DNA from: JAXGXQ01 sp040772685
GTDB lineage: Bacteria; Bacillota; Clostridia; Saccharofermentanales; UBA5734
NCBI GenBank assembly: GCA_040772685.1
Contig: JAXGXQ010000002.1
Span: 124,001-188,000, forward strand
Length of the DNA stretch: 64,000 bases
Direction: 5' to 3'
In this document: piece after piece, positions 1-8,291 of the stretch
Numbering within the stretch: position 1 is the stretch's first letter
Layout: the number at the start of each line of letters is the position of its first letter
The notes under the pieces: model-generated
The model's input: the letters and a program-made list of their open reading frames with translations, nothing else
What the model was told of the DNA's origin: nothing
Database searches by the model: none
Program-made: the position numbers and the translations under genes

Positions 1-1389
1 GACTATGTGGAACGCGCGGTGCGCATCTTGTCTCTTTTCCTGACCGATTACAGCTCCGAAGAACTGCGGCAATACGCTGAAGAAGCCTACAATGAGGAAC
101 GCTTCAACACTCAGGTTGCCCCCCTTGTACAGTTGAATAAATACAACGACCGCGAATATATGCTCGAGCTGTGGCATGGCCCGACTGCCGCTTTTAAAGA
201 TATGGCCCTGCAGTTGTTGCCTCATTTACTGACTGCGGCTATGGAGAAAACCGGTGAACCTTGCCATGTCTGCATCCTGACAGCCACATCCGGTGATACA
301 GGAAAGGCGGCCCTGGCAGGCTTCTGCAATGTTCCCGGCACTTCTGTAATTGTATTTTATCCGTCAAAAGGTGTCAGCGAAGCTCAACGCCTGCAAATGA
401 TTACGCAGGAAGGCGACAACCTGGCTGTCATTGCTGTCAACGGCAATTTCGACGACGCCCAGACAGGTGTCAAGCAAATTTTCGCCGATAAAGAGTTAAC
501 AGCTGAGCTCAGACAGAAGGGGATTTTCTTGTCTTCTGCTAATTCGATTAACTGGGGACGGCTGGCTCCTCAAATCGTTTACTACTTTTCAGCCTATGCC
601 GACTTGATCCAGTCAGGACGGATTGAAGCTAGTGAACCAGTTAACTTTGTGGTACCGACAGGCAATTTCGGCAACATCCTGGCCGGCTATTATGCCCGCC
701 GCATGGGCTTGCCTGTCAACAAGCTGATCTGTGCCTCTAATAGCAACCGCGTGCTTTCTGACTTTATCCGCGATGGTGTCTATAAAAGCCGCCGCGAATT
801 CATCCGCACGGTTTCTCCTTCGATGGATATCCTGGTTTCCAGCAATCTGGAACGCTTGCTATTCGAGCTTAACGGGCGAGACAGCGACAAAATTACGGAA
901 TGGATGAATTCCCTGCAGGAAACCGGCAGTTATTCTATTGACCGACAGACTCTGCGCCAGCTGCAGGAAGCTGTAGTCGGAGGATATGCCGACGATGCCG
1001 GCACCCTGAAAACAATCCGTGAAATTTACGATCGCACGGATCATCTGGTGGATACTCATACTGCGGTTGGATTTAATGTCTACGGACGCTATGTCGGCCG
1101 CTCTAATGACCCCAGCAAGACCATTTTTGTCTCGACAGCCAGCCCGTTTAAATTTATCCACGCTGTCGGTGACGCTCTATACGGCAACGGCTACAGCAAA
1201 GGCCGCAGCGAAGCCACTCTGCTGCACCAGCTCGCGGAAGAAAGCGGGATGGAAATTCCTGAAACACTGCTGGATTTGAATAGTAAACCGGTTTTACATA
1301 CCAGGGTTATTCAAAAAGAAGAAATGCGTGAAACCGTGGCCGATTTGCTGCTAAAGCCAAAAAAAGAGGCCGCCGAGGTAGATGATTAA
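1..1389 (+). CDS. thrC: threonine synthase (5' end cut off by window edge)
   Basis: This gene makes L-threonine from O-phospho-L-homoserine, the last step of threonine synthesis, using pyridoxal phosphate in the cytoplasm. The reading frame is open from base 1 (Asp-Tyr before the first GTG at 7), and about 460 residues are visible where the family has about 490-500, so the true start lies upstream. The PLP lysine is in HGPTAAFKDMALQ (codon 196-198). Phosphate and cofactor contacts are visible in TATSGDTGKAA and in VPTGNFGNILAGYYA. It is convergent with prfC, with only 4 bases between the stops and no clear terminator. The family call is secure; only the start is unknown. Confidence 0.95.
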   Translation, partial: DYVERAVRILSLFLTDYSSEELRQYAEEAYNEERFNTQVAPLVQLNKYNDREYMLELWHGPTAAFKDMALQLLPHLLTAAMEKTGEPCHVCILTATSGDTGKAALAGFCNVPGTSVIVFYPSKGVSEAQRLQMITQEGDNLAVIAVNGNFDDAQTGVKQIFADKELTAELRQKGIFLSSANSINWGRLAPQIVYYFSAYADLIQSGRIEASEPVNFVVPTGNFGNILAGYYARRMGLPVNKLICASNSNRVLSDFIRDGVYKSRREFIRTVSPSMDILVSSNLERLLFELNGRDSDKITEWMNSLQETGSYSIDRQTLRQLQEAVVGGYADDAGTLKTIREIYDRTDHLVDTHTAVGFNVYGRYVGRSNDPSKTIFVSTASPFKFIHAVGDALYGNGYSKGRSEATLLHQLAEESGMEIPETLLDLNSKPVLHTRVIQKEEMRETVADLLLKPKKEAAEVDD

Positions 1390-1393
1390 GGAA

Positions 1394-3007
1394 TCAGTCT
1401 TCCAGATGGATTGATTCCAGAACCAGTCCTTCATTGCGTTCAAGTGCCCAGGTGATAGCCCAGTCCGACTCAAAGAGCAGGACAGGGCTTTCATTTTTAT
1501 CGAGAACCAGCAGCGTGGTACTGGTGAGTGAGAGCTTCTGGGCATCGGGCATTCTGCCTTCCGCATTTGGGCGGATCCAGCGGGCCTTCTGGTAATTTAA
1601 CGGGCTTTGGCGGATGGCCACGCCGTACTCGTTGCGCAGACGATGCTCCAAAACCTCAAACTGCAGAGCGCCAACAACGCCGATCACAAAAGTCTCAGTG
1701 CCGATATCCGGTTGTTTGTAAACCTGAATGGCACCTTCCAGCGCCAGCTGGGTAATACCCTTAAGAAACTGCTTGCGCTTCATCGAATTTTCCGGTGCGA
1801 CCCGGGCGAAATGTTCCGGCGGGAATACAGGAATCGGGTCGAAGCAGAACTGTTCATTACTAACAGCGATTGTGTCGCTGATTCGGAACTGGCCGGGGTC
1901 AAAAACGCCAATGATATCGCCGGCATATGCTTCTTCAACAATGGTGCGCTCCTGAGCCATAAACTGCTGCGGCTGCGCCAGACGCACAGGTTTATTCAGG
2001 CGCATATGCCTGACTTCAAGACCTTTTTCGTAACGGCCCGAGCAAATACGGATAAAAGCGATACGGTCACGGTGATCCGGATTCATGTTGGCCTGGATTT
2101 TAAACACAAAACCGCTGAAGAATGGTGCTTCCGCTGGGATAATCTCCTCGCCGGCAATGTGGGGGCCTGGCGGGGGAGCCATGGCCAGAAATTCACTGAG
2201 GAAAGCTTCGACACCAAAGTTATTGATGGCGCTGCCAAAAAACACCGGGGTCAGCAAACCCTTGTTAACCAAATCAAGATCCAGTTCATCGCCGGCGATA
2301 TCCAGCAGCTCAATTTCACTGGCCAGCCGAGCTTGGTAGTCGCGGCCAATTACTTTAGCCAGATCCGGATCAGAGGCATCGGTAACCTGAACCTTAACCT
2401 TACTTGCCCCGTGATCACCCCGCTTGACGTCAAACAGTTCTACCCGGTTGAGTTTGCGGTTATACACCCCTTTAAAATCTCCATCTGTACCGATCGGCCA
2501 GTTAAGCGGCACGGAATTGATTCCCAGGACTTTTTCCAGTTCATCAAGCAACTCAAAAGGATCGCGAGCGGCCCTGTCCATTTTATTAATAAAGGTAAAG
2601 ATGGGGATACCGCGTTTGCGGCAAACCTCAAACAGCTTGATTGTCTGGGCTTCCACGCCTTTGGCGCCGTCAATCAGCATTACTGCGGAGTCGGCGGCAT
2701 GCAACGTACGGTATGTATCTTCAGAGAAATCCTGATGCCCGGGGGTATCAAGAATATTTATACAAAAACCATCGTAATTGAACTGCATTACAGAAGATGT
2801 AACAGAAATTCCACGCTGTTTTTCGATCTCCATCCAGTCGGAAGTAGCATGGCGCGCAGCTTTACGGCCTTTAACAGTACCGGCAAGGTGAATCGCGCCG
2901 CCATAAAGCAGCAGCTTTTCAGTCATTGTTGTTTTACCGGCGTCTGGGTGAGATATAATCGCGAATGTCCGCCTTTTGGCGACTTCCGTCTCAATTTTGT
3001 TTTTCAT
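1394..3007 (-). CDS. prfC: peptide chain release factor 3
   Basis: RF3 is the translational GTPase that removes RF1/RF2 from the ribosome after termination. The 537-residue length is normal for the family. G-domain motifs are all present: P-loop HPDAGKTT (residues 20-27), switch II DTPGH (87-91) and NKMD (141-144), with an RF3-type switch I region around GTVKGRKAARHATSDW. Domains II and III and the C-terminal LNYQKARW region follow. The ATG at 3007 has an AGGAGG ribosome site about 8 bases upstream. It stands between convergent thrC and the flavoprotein gene transcribed in the same direction. A long open frame on the opposite strand (1607-3028) is a codon-bias shadow of this gene. Confidence 0.97.
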   Translation of the reverse strand: MKNKIETEVAKRRTFAIISHPDAGKTTMTEKLLLYGGAIHLAGTVKGRKAARHATSDWMEIEKQRGISVTSSVMQFNYDGFCINILDTPGHQDFSEDTYRTLHAADSAVMLIDGAKGVEAQTIKLFEVCRKRGIPIFTFINKMDRAARDPFELLDELEKVLGINSVPLNWPIGTDGDFKGVYNRKLNRVELFDVKRGDHGASKVKVQVTDASDPDLAKVIGRDYQARLASEIELLDIAGDELDLDLVNKGLLTPVFFGSAINNFGVEAFLSEFLAMAPPPGPHIAGEEIIPAEAPFFSGFVFKIQANMNPDHRDRIAFIRICSGRYEKGLEVRHMRLNKPVRLAQPQQFMAQERTIVEEAYAGDIIGVFDPGQFRISDTIAVSNEQFCFDPIPVFPPEHFARVAPENSMKRKQFLKGITQLALEGAIQVYKQPDIGTETFVIGVVGALQFEVLEHRLRNEYGVAIRQSPLNYQKARWIRPNAEGRMPDAQKLSLTSTTLLVLDKNESPVLLFESDWAITWALERNEGLVLESIHLED

Positions 3008-3037
3008 GCTGCCTCCTGGGCTGGTTGAATAAAAATG

Positions 3038-4360
3038 CTAAATAATTATAGCAGGCCCGGAAGACCGCTGCAATGAGTACTCAGCGGCGGATCTGCCGGC
3101 CAGCCAGCCGGTTGACCAGGCTGCCTGCAAGTTATAGCCGCCTGTGTCGGCATCAATATCGAGGACTTCCCCGGCCAAAAAAAGACCTGACACCAGGCGC
3201 GAAGCCATGGTTCTGGGGTTAATTTCGTTTAGCTTTACCCCACCGGCAGTTACAATGGCTTCACGAAAACCGCGGCTGCAGCTAACCTGTAGGCGTAACG
3301 CTTTCACGGCTCTCAGCAATTGCTGACGCTGGGCTTTGGTCACCCGCCCGTTCATCAGCTCCGCAGGCAAATCGGCCAGCCGGAGCAGGTGTGGGCAAAA
3401 GGCAGCAGGCAGCCAGCTGCTAAGAGAATTGCGCAGTTGCCGCCGCGGCTCAGCAGCCAGCATCTGCAACAGCTGCCGATCTGCTGCTTCAGCGCTGAGT
3501 TCAGGCAAGAGATCAATTAGCAAACTAACTTGTTCGTCGGGCCAGGGTTCACTCAATAAGCGTGATAACCTTAATACTGCAGGGCCGGATACGCCGAAAT
3601 GTGTAAACAGCAAATCTCCACGAGTGCTGCCGGCAATTGCTCCGCCAATTTTCAGTTGCAACTCGATATCACGTAAGGCGATACCCTGCAACGAACGCAG
3701 TTGTTGATCCATGAGTACCAAAGGAACCAGTGCCGGCCGTTCCGGTACAATTGAGTGCCCTGCAGCCGCAGCTATTCTGGTACCATCGCCATTAGAACCT
3801 GTACGCGGCCAGGAGCGTCCGCCGGCTGCCAGAACTACGGCACTTGCGGCCAGCAAACCTTGCCCGGACCGCACGCCAGTAGCCTGAGGCACCCCTGAAC
3901 CAGATTTCGCAGTTGCTATTGGGTGAGTAAGTATTACTTCCTCAACAGGCATCCCACTTATAATTTGAACCCCGGCTGCCTTAGCCCGTTGCAAGAAAAA
4001 ATCCAGAATATCGGCAGCTTTACCGCTGGCCGGAAACAGCTTGCCTCCAGGTTCTTCGACCAAAGTCATACCGCTGTTTTTCAGCAGCGCAACCAAGTCA
4101 CGGTTGTTGAACCGACTGAAAACGCTGCGCAGGAACTTGGCGCCGTTGAATATATGGTCGGGCAGAACACCGGGGTCACAGCTGTTGGTGACGTTGCAGC
4201 GGCCATTACCGGTAATCAGGAGCTTGCGCCCCGGCGAGGGCATCTTTTCCAGTAAAACTGTCGGCCAACCGCTGAGCGCAGCCTCTGTAGCTGCCATCAG
4301 GCCGGCGGGGCCTGCACCTATAACGATAACAGGATTATGTTCAGACAGTTTTTCCGGCAT
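3038..4360 (-). CDS. HI0933/BaiN-like NAD(P)/FAD-dependent oxidoreductase
   Basis: This is a cytoplasmic flavoprotein of the HI0933 (BaiN / aminoacetone oxidase-like) family; the physiological substrate is not established for most members. The N-terminal FAD-binding motif VIGAGPAG (about residues 13-20) and the family signature GNGRCNVTN (51-59) are clear. The C-terminal GGYNLQAAW motif also binds FAD in this family. The frame is open further upstream to 4681, but that extension runs inside trpB, so I place the start at the ATG at 4360, four bases after the trpB stop and just before the FAD motif. The length is then 440 residues. It probably forms an operon with the upstream trpB. Confidence 0.85.
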   Translation of the reverse strand: MPEKLSEHNPVIVIGAGPAGLMAATEAALSGWPTVLLEKMPSPGRKLLITGNGRCNVTNSCDPGVLPDHIFNGAKFLRSVFSRFNNRDLVALLKNSGMTLVEEPGGKLFPASGKAADILDFFLQRAKAAGVQIISGMPVEEVILTHPIATAKSGSGVPQATGVRSGQGLLAASAVVLAAGGRSWPRTGSNGDGTRIAAAAGHSIVPERPALVPLVLMDQQLRSLQGIALRDIELQLKIGGAIAGSTRGDLLFTHFGVSGPAVLRLSRLLSEPWPDEQVSLLIDLLPELSAEAADRQLLQMLAAEPRRQLRNSLSSWLPAAFCPHLLRLADLPAELMNGRVTKAQRQQLLRAVKALRLQVSCSRGFREAIVTAGGVKLNEINPRTMASRLVSGLFLAGEVLDIDADTGGYNLQAAWSTGWLAGRSAAEYSLQRSSGPAIII

Positions 4361-4364
4361 CTGT

Positions 4365-5750
4365 TCAAGCCTTATCGCCCGGCAACCGGGGCAACATGTC
4401 AAAATATGCCTCCAACTCTTCGTCGGTTGGCTCATGCTCTTCCATTTCGCCCGCCCGATATTGCGAATAGGCGGCCAGATCAAAATAGCCGGTTCCTGTG
4501 AGCCCAAACAGGATAGTTTTGGCTTCACCGGTTTCCTTGCATTTAAGCGCTTCATCAATCGCAACTTTAACGGCGTGGGCAGATTCCGGTGCCACCAGGA
4601 TTGTCTCCTGTTTGGCGAAGAATTCAGCCGCGTCAAAAACGCTCTTTTGGCCGATGGCACGGGCTTCGTCGAGAATACCATCGTGGTAAAGCTTACTCAG
4701 AATCGGCGACATGCCGTGGTAGCGCAAACCACCGGCATGAATTGCCGAAGGCTTGAAATGACCGCCCAGAGTATACATTTTTGCTAAAGGTGTGATGCAG
4801 CCGGTATCACAGAAATCATAGGCATAACGGCCGCGAGTCAGTGAAGGGCATGAGGACGGTTCAACCGCGATGAAATATGGATTGTGTTCACCAAGCAGCT
4901 TGTCCCTCATGAACGGCGACATCAGGCCTCCGAGGTTGGAACCACCGCCGGCGCAGCCGATCACGATATCTGGGTACTCACCGATTTTTTCCATGGCCAG
5001 TTTGGATTCCAGACCAATAATTGATTGATGCAACAGCACCTGGTTTAGTACCGAACCGAGAACATAGCGACAATCAGCGGAATTAACAGCAAGCTCAACT
5101 GCCTCTGAAATCGCGCAGCCGAGGCTGCCGCTGGTCTTGGGGTCTTCTGCCAGCATTTTACGGCCGATTTCAGTTGTTTCGCTGGGGCTGGGGATAACAG
5201 TCGCACCGAAGGTTTCCATTATAGCTTTACGGTAAGGTTTTTGCTCATAAGAGCTCTTGACCATGAACACTGTCAGCTCGATGCCGAAGAGGGCGCAGGC
5301 GATGGCGAGTGCTGTACCCCATTGGCCGGCGCCTGTTTCCGTTGTCAGGCGCTTGATGCCCTGTTCTTTGGCATAATAAGCCTGAGCGATAGCAGTATTC
5401 AGTTTGTGGCTGCCGGAGGTATTGTTGCCTTCAAACTTATAATAGATCCGCGCGGGGGTACCCAATGCCTGCTCAAGATTGTAAGCCCGGCAAAGCGGAG
5501 AAGGCCGGAACACCTTATATTGCTTAACAACTTCCGCCGGGATATCGATAAAACGGGTAGTCGCGTCCAGTTCCTGCCGGCTCAGTTCGTCACAGAAAAT
5601 TGGCTGTAGATCAGACAGCGTGACTGGTTTCATGGTTGCGGGGTTTATCAGAGGATCCGGCTGCTCTTTCATATCGGCGCGAATGTTGTACCAGCTTCGC
5701 GGCATTTCGTCTTCGGTCAAATAAGTACGGTAGGGTATAGAGTTGCTCAT
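4365..5750 (-). CDS. trpB: tryptophan synthase beta chain, TrpB2 type
   Basis: This PLP enzyme condenses indole with serine to make tryptophan, or salvages indole when it stands alone. The 461-residue length and the N-terminal extension (YLTEDEMPRSWYNI) match the TrpB2 subfamily rather than classical TrpB (about 400 residues). The PLP lysine lies in GSHKLN (residue 116), and the phosphate loop CAGGGSN is visible further on. No trpA or other trp gene is near; upstream is a divergent acyltransferase, downstream a flavoprotein. A solitary TrpB2 often works without TrpA, so indole salvage or serine deamination are alternatives. The ATG at 5750 is preceded by AGAAAGGG. Confidence 0.9.
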   Translation of the reverse strand: MSNSIPYRTYLTEDEMPRSWYNIRADMKEQPDPLINPATMKPVTLSDLQPIFCDELSRQELDATTRFIDIPAEVVKQYKVFRPSPLCRAYNLEQALGTPARIYYKFEGNNTSGSHKLNTAIAQAYYAKEQGIKRLTTETGAGQWGTALAIACALFGIELTVFMVKSSYEQKPYRKAIMETFGATVIPSPSETTEIGRKMLAEDPKTSGSLGCAISEAVELAVNSADCRYVLGSVLNQVLLHQSIIGLESKLAMEKIGEYPDIVIGCAGGGSNLGGLMSPFMRDKLLGEHNPYFIAVEPSSCPSLTRGRYAYDFCDTGCITPLAKMYTLGGHFKPSAIHAGGLRYHGMSPILSKLYHDGILDEARAIGQKSVFDAAEFFAKQETILVAPESAHAVKVAIDEALKCKETGEAKTILFGLTGTGYFDLAAYSQYRAGEMEEHEPTDEELEAYFDMLPRLPGDKA

Positions 5751-5812
5751 ATTGCCGCCCTTTCTACTGTATAATATAGTAATAAAAAGCTGATGAAATA
5801 ATAGTTAAGTTC

Positions 5813-5842
5813 ACGATAGCTCGAGGGCAGCCTGCTTGTCAA
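5813..5842 (-). promoter_or_regulatory. possible sigma-A promoter for trpB
   Basis: Read on the minus strand there is a perfect -35 TTGACA (5842-5837), an 18-base spacer and a -10-like TATCGT (5818-5813). It would give a leader of about 55 bases before the trpB ATG. The -10 is imperfect, and an AT-rich stretch closer to the gene could supply another promoter. Confidence 0.4.
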
Positions 5843-5941
5843 CCAGCAGCCGAGCCGGATAAGCGCCGACACTTAACAGGATCTGCCCATGCTTGGCAGA
5901 GCTTACTTTCAGATTAATATACGCCAGGAAGGAGACGCGGT

Positions 5942-7255
5942 ATGAGCATTGCCGCTGACGGTTCAGCGTCAAGTTGGTACAAGCTGGACAATGCCGCGAA
6001 AATATACCCGGTACTGCGAGGCTCTCGTCATATTACAATTTTTCGTTTACAGGCGGTGCTGCGCGAAAATGTCGTTCCTGAAATTCTGCAAACCGCGCTG
6101 GATCGCACGCTGGCCCGTTTTCCCTATTTCAATGTTGGTTTGCGTCAGGGCTTTTTCTGGTATTACCTTGAAGGCTGTACCCATGCCCTCAAAATTGAAC
6201 CTGATGTAGCCAACCCACTGCGCCCCTTTAATAAGCGGGAACTCGGCCGGAATCTTTTGCGGGTGCGTTACGGCGAACGCCTGATTGCGGTTGAATACTT
6301 TCATTCGCTTACAGACGGTTATGGCGGTGGGGTTTTTTTGAAAACTCTCGTGGGGGTTTACCTGCAGCTCTGCGGCCACGAAGTTCAACCGGGAAACGGC
6401 TTTCGCGCTGTAGACGAACCGCCGCTGCCGGCTGAGGCAGAAGACGCCTACAAACGCCACTCGACACTGCGTTCAGTCCGCAGACCCGGAGCTCCCGCGG
6501 CCTTTCACGTGCACGGCACTCCTTTTATCGGCCATCGCCTGCGGATAATCACGGGCATCATTCCGGTAAAAGCAATTCATGCCAAGGCAAAGACCTATGG
6601 CGTCAGCATTACTGAGTTGCTGACAGCCTGTTATTTGGAACAGTTGTACAAAATTCAGCAAAACGTTGCAAAAACGGAACGTCAGCGCAACCTGCCGGTA
6701 GTTGTCTCTGTACCTGTCAATGTCCGCTCTTTCTTTCCAACAGATACTCTGCGTAACTTTTCGCTTTACGCCACTCCTGGTATCGAGCCGGCCAACGGCG
6801 TATACACCTTTGAAGAAATCCTAAAGTCCGTCCATCATTTTATGCGCTACACAGTAACACGCAAATATCTTTCAGTACTAATGGGCGCCAATGTAAATTC
6901 AGAAAAAAGCATGGTATTGCGCCTGACACCTTTACCTTTAAAAGTGCTCGCCATGCGCGCGGTTTATGTTATTGTGGGAGAAAGCCGCTTTACGAGCTCC
7001 CTCTCAAATTTGGGTGCGACTGCCATACCGGCTGGATTTGAGCAATTTGTCGAACGCTTCGATTTTCTGCTTGGTCCTTCCCGCGTTAATACAGTTAACT
7101 GCGGCGTTATAAGTTTTAATGACCGACTGTCGATCAGCTTTACCTCAACGATTCGGGAAACCGAGGTAGAGCGTGCTTTTTTCACTCGTCTGGTGAGTCT
7201 GGGCATACCAGTACAGACTCTCAGCAATCATCTGCCGAATGGCAGCCCGGCTTAA
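5942..7255 (+). CDS. alcohol O-acetyltransferase / condensation-fold acyltransferase
   Basis: The protein belongs to the BAHD/condensation-domain acyltransferase fold, which moves acyl groups from CoA or a carrier to an alcohol or amine. The catalytic HxxxDG motif is intact as HSLTDG (residues 121-126), inside the context EYFHSLTDGYGGG. The 437-residue length fits a single two-lobed domain (NRPS condensation, PapA or alcohol acetyltransferase like) with no carrier domains. The ATG at 5942 follows GGAAGGAG. The next gene, 18 bases downstream, encodes a DUF6320 membrane protein. These two families are often neighbours in Bacillota, so I infer joint work on a lipid or envelope substrate. The substrate cannot be read from sequence. 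Confidence 0.75.
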   Translation: MSIAADGSASSWYKLDNAAKIYPVLRGSRHITIFRLQAVLRENVVPEILQTALDRTLARFPYFNVGLRQGFFWYYLEGCTHALKIEPDVANPLRPFNKRELGRNLLRVRYGERLIAVEYFHSLTDGYGGGVFLKTLVGVYLQLCGHEVQPGNGFRAVDEPPLPAEAEDAYKRHSTLRSVRRPGAPAAFHVHGTPFIGHRLRIITGIIPVKAIHAKAKTYGVSITELLTACYLEQLYKIQQNVAKTERQRNLPVVVSVPVNVRSFFPTDTLRNFSLYATPGIEPANGVYTFEEILKSVHHFMRYTVTRKYLSVLMGANVNSEKSMVLRLTPLPLKVLAMRAVYVIVGESRFTSSLSNLGATAIPAGFEQFVERFDFLLGPSRVNTVNCGVISFNDRLSISFTSTIRETEVERAFFTRLVSLGIPVQTLSNHLPNGSPA

Positions 7256-7273
7256 GCCAAGGGGGAACAATAT

Positions 7274-7981
7274 ATGTCATACTGCGTTCATTGCGGGGTA
7301 GAGCTCGAAGTTTCGGAGAAGGCCTGTCCGCTTTGCGGTACAGAGGTTTGCAATCCGCGTCAGCCTTTCGATGCACGTGCCCGCCGACCATATCCAAGCC
7401 ATGTTGACCCGATAACCGAACGGATTAACCGCCAGTTTATTGTGGCGATCATCAGCATATTATTGGCCTTTCCGGCTTTGCTGGTGGTGATTATTGATTT
7501 ATTCTATACCGATGCCCTTGATTGGAGCTTGATAGTCGCAGGAGCTCTGGCGATGATCTGGGTTTTTGTCTGCCCGGCGCTGCTGATGCGGCGCCCTGCC
7601 TTCCTCAAGGTTGTCGTTCCTTCAGTGCTGGCTGTGCTTGGATTTATGAGACTGCTGAATCAATTTTATTTCATGTCGGGCTGGTACCTGGGTCTCGCTT
7701 TGCCGATAATCCTCATAACCAGTCTGATTGTGTTAGTAATTGGTGTTTTGATTGAACGCCAGATTCTGCGGGGCTTTGCGATTCCGGCAGCCATTCTGAT
7801 TGGTATCGGCCTGCTGGTCAGTGGCATCGAACTGATCGTCAATCACTACCTTAACGGCGTAATCAGCATCCAGTGGTCGCTGTTTGTACTGATTCCCTGT
7901 CTTGCTCTGGCCGGAATCACCGCATCCATTGCCCGTCGCCGCAATATTCAAGACGAAATCAGCAAACGCCTGCACTTATAG
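7274..7981 (+). CDS. DUF6320-type zinc-ribbon membrane protein
   Basis: The N-terminus is a CxxC...CxxC zinc ribbon (YCVHCGVELEV...ACPLCGTEV), then a short Arg/Pro-rich linker, then about six hydrophobic segments from residue 55 to 225 and a basic C-terminal tail. This fits DUF6320. The family has no established function. The ATG at 7274 is preceded by AAGGGGGAA. It almost certainly forms an operon with the acyltransferase 18 bases upstream and may anchor or supply that enzyme at the membrane; that is inference from gene order only. Confidence 0.7.
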   Translation: MSYCVHCGVELEVSEKACPLCGTEVCNPRQPFDARARRPYPSHVDPITERINRQFIVAIISILLAFPALLVVIIDLFYTDALDWSLIVAGALAMIWVFVCPALLMRRPAFLKVVVPSVLAVLGFMRLLNQFYFMSGWYLGLALPIILITSLIVLVIGVLIERQILRGFAIPAAILIGIGLLVSGIELIVNHYLNGVISIQWSLFVLIPCLALAGITASIARRRNIQDEISKRLHL

Positions 7982-8163
7982 CAGCAACTGCTGCCAGCAA
8001 ACAATGCTGCTTTCTGTCAGCTTTTTGGGCACCAAAAGGCTGCATTGTGGCGAATTTGTTAATAATTCGTCAATCAAAATATAAATTAGTGTTCAATATG
8101 ACTACAAATAGAATGCAAAATTTGATATGATTACCAAAATGTTACAAAACTGTAGCTAATAAA
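7982..8163. other. intergenic region with nested stem-loop
   Basis: No gene is seen here. At 8001-8048 there are two nested inverted repeats: ACAATGC (8001-8007) with GCATTGT (8042-8048), enclosing AGCTTTTTGG (8019-8028) with CCAAAAGGCT (8032-8041, one G-U pair). There is no T run after it, so it is not a typical intrinsic terminator. It may be a 3'-end structure of the preceding operon. The rest up to the promoter at 8164 is AT-rich and featureless. Confidence 0.45.
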
Positions 8164-8192
8164 TTGACGCCTCAACCGACAAGTTCTATAAT
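8164..8192 (+). promoter_or_regulatory. sigma-A promoter of the NlpC/P60 gene
   Basis: TTGACG (8164-8169) and a perfect TATAAT (8187-8192) are separated by exactly 17 bases. Transcription would start near 8199, leaving a leader of about 90 bases before the ATG at 8292, which has a strong GAGGAGGG ribosome site. Confidence 0.8.
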
Positions 8193-8291
8193 GACACAAG
8201 TTTGTTAGTAGTTTTAATTTGGACAACATATACAGGACTTACAGCGCAATTCTACTAAATAAAGAAATCTGAAAATACAAGAGGAGGGTCT

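Noticed and set aside
1607..3028. Long open frame opposite prfC (473 codons)
   Set aside because: It is fully antisense to a clear RF3 gene and has no recognisable motif; codon bias of prfC explains it.
4361..4681. N-terminal extension of the flavoprotein gene
   Set aside because: It lies inside trpB in another frame and has unlikely composition; the FAD motif begins right after the ATG at 4360.
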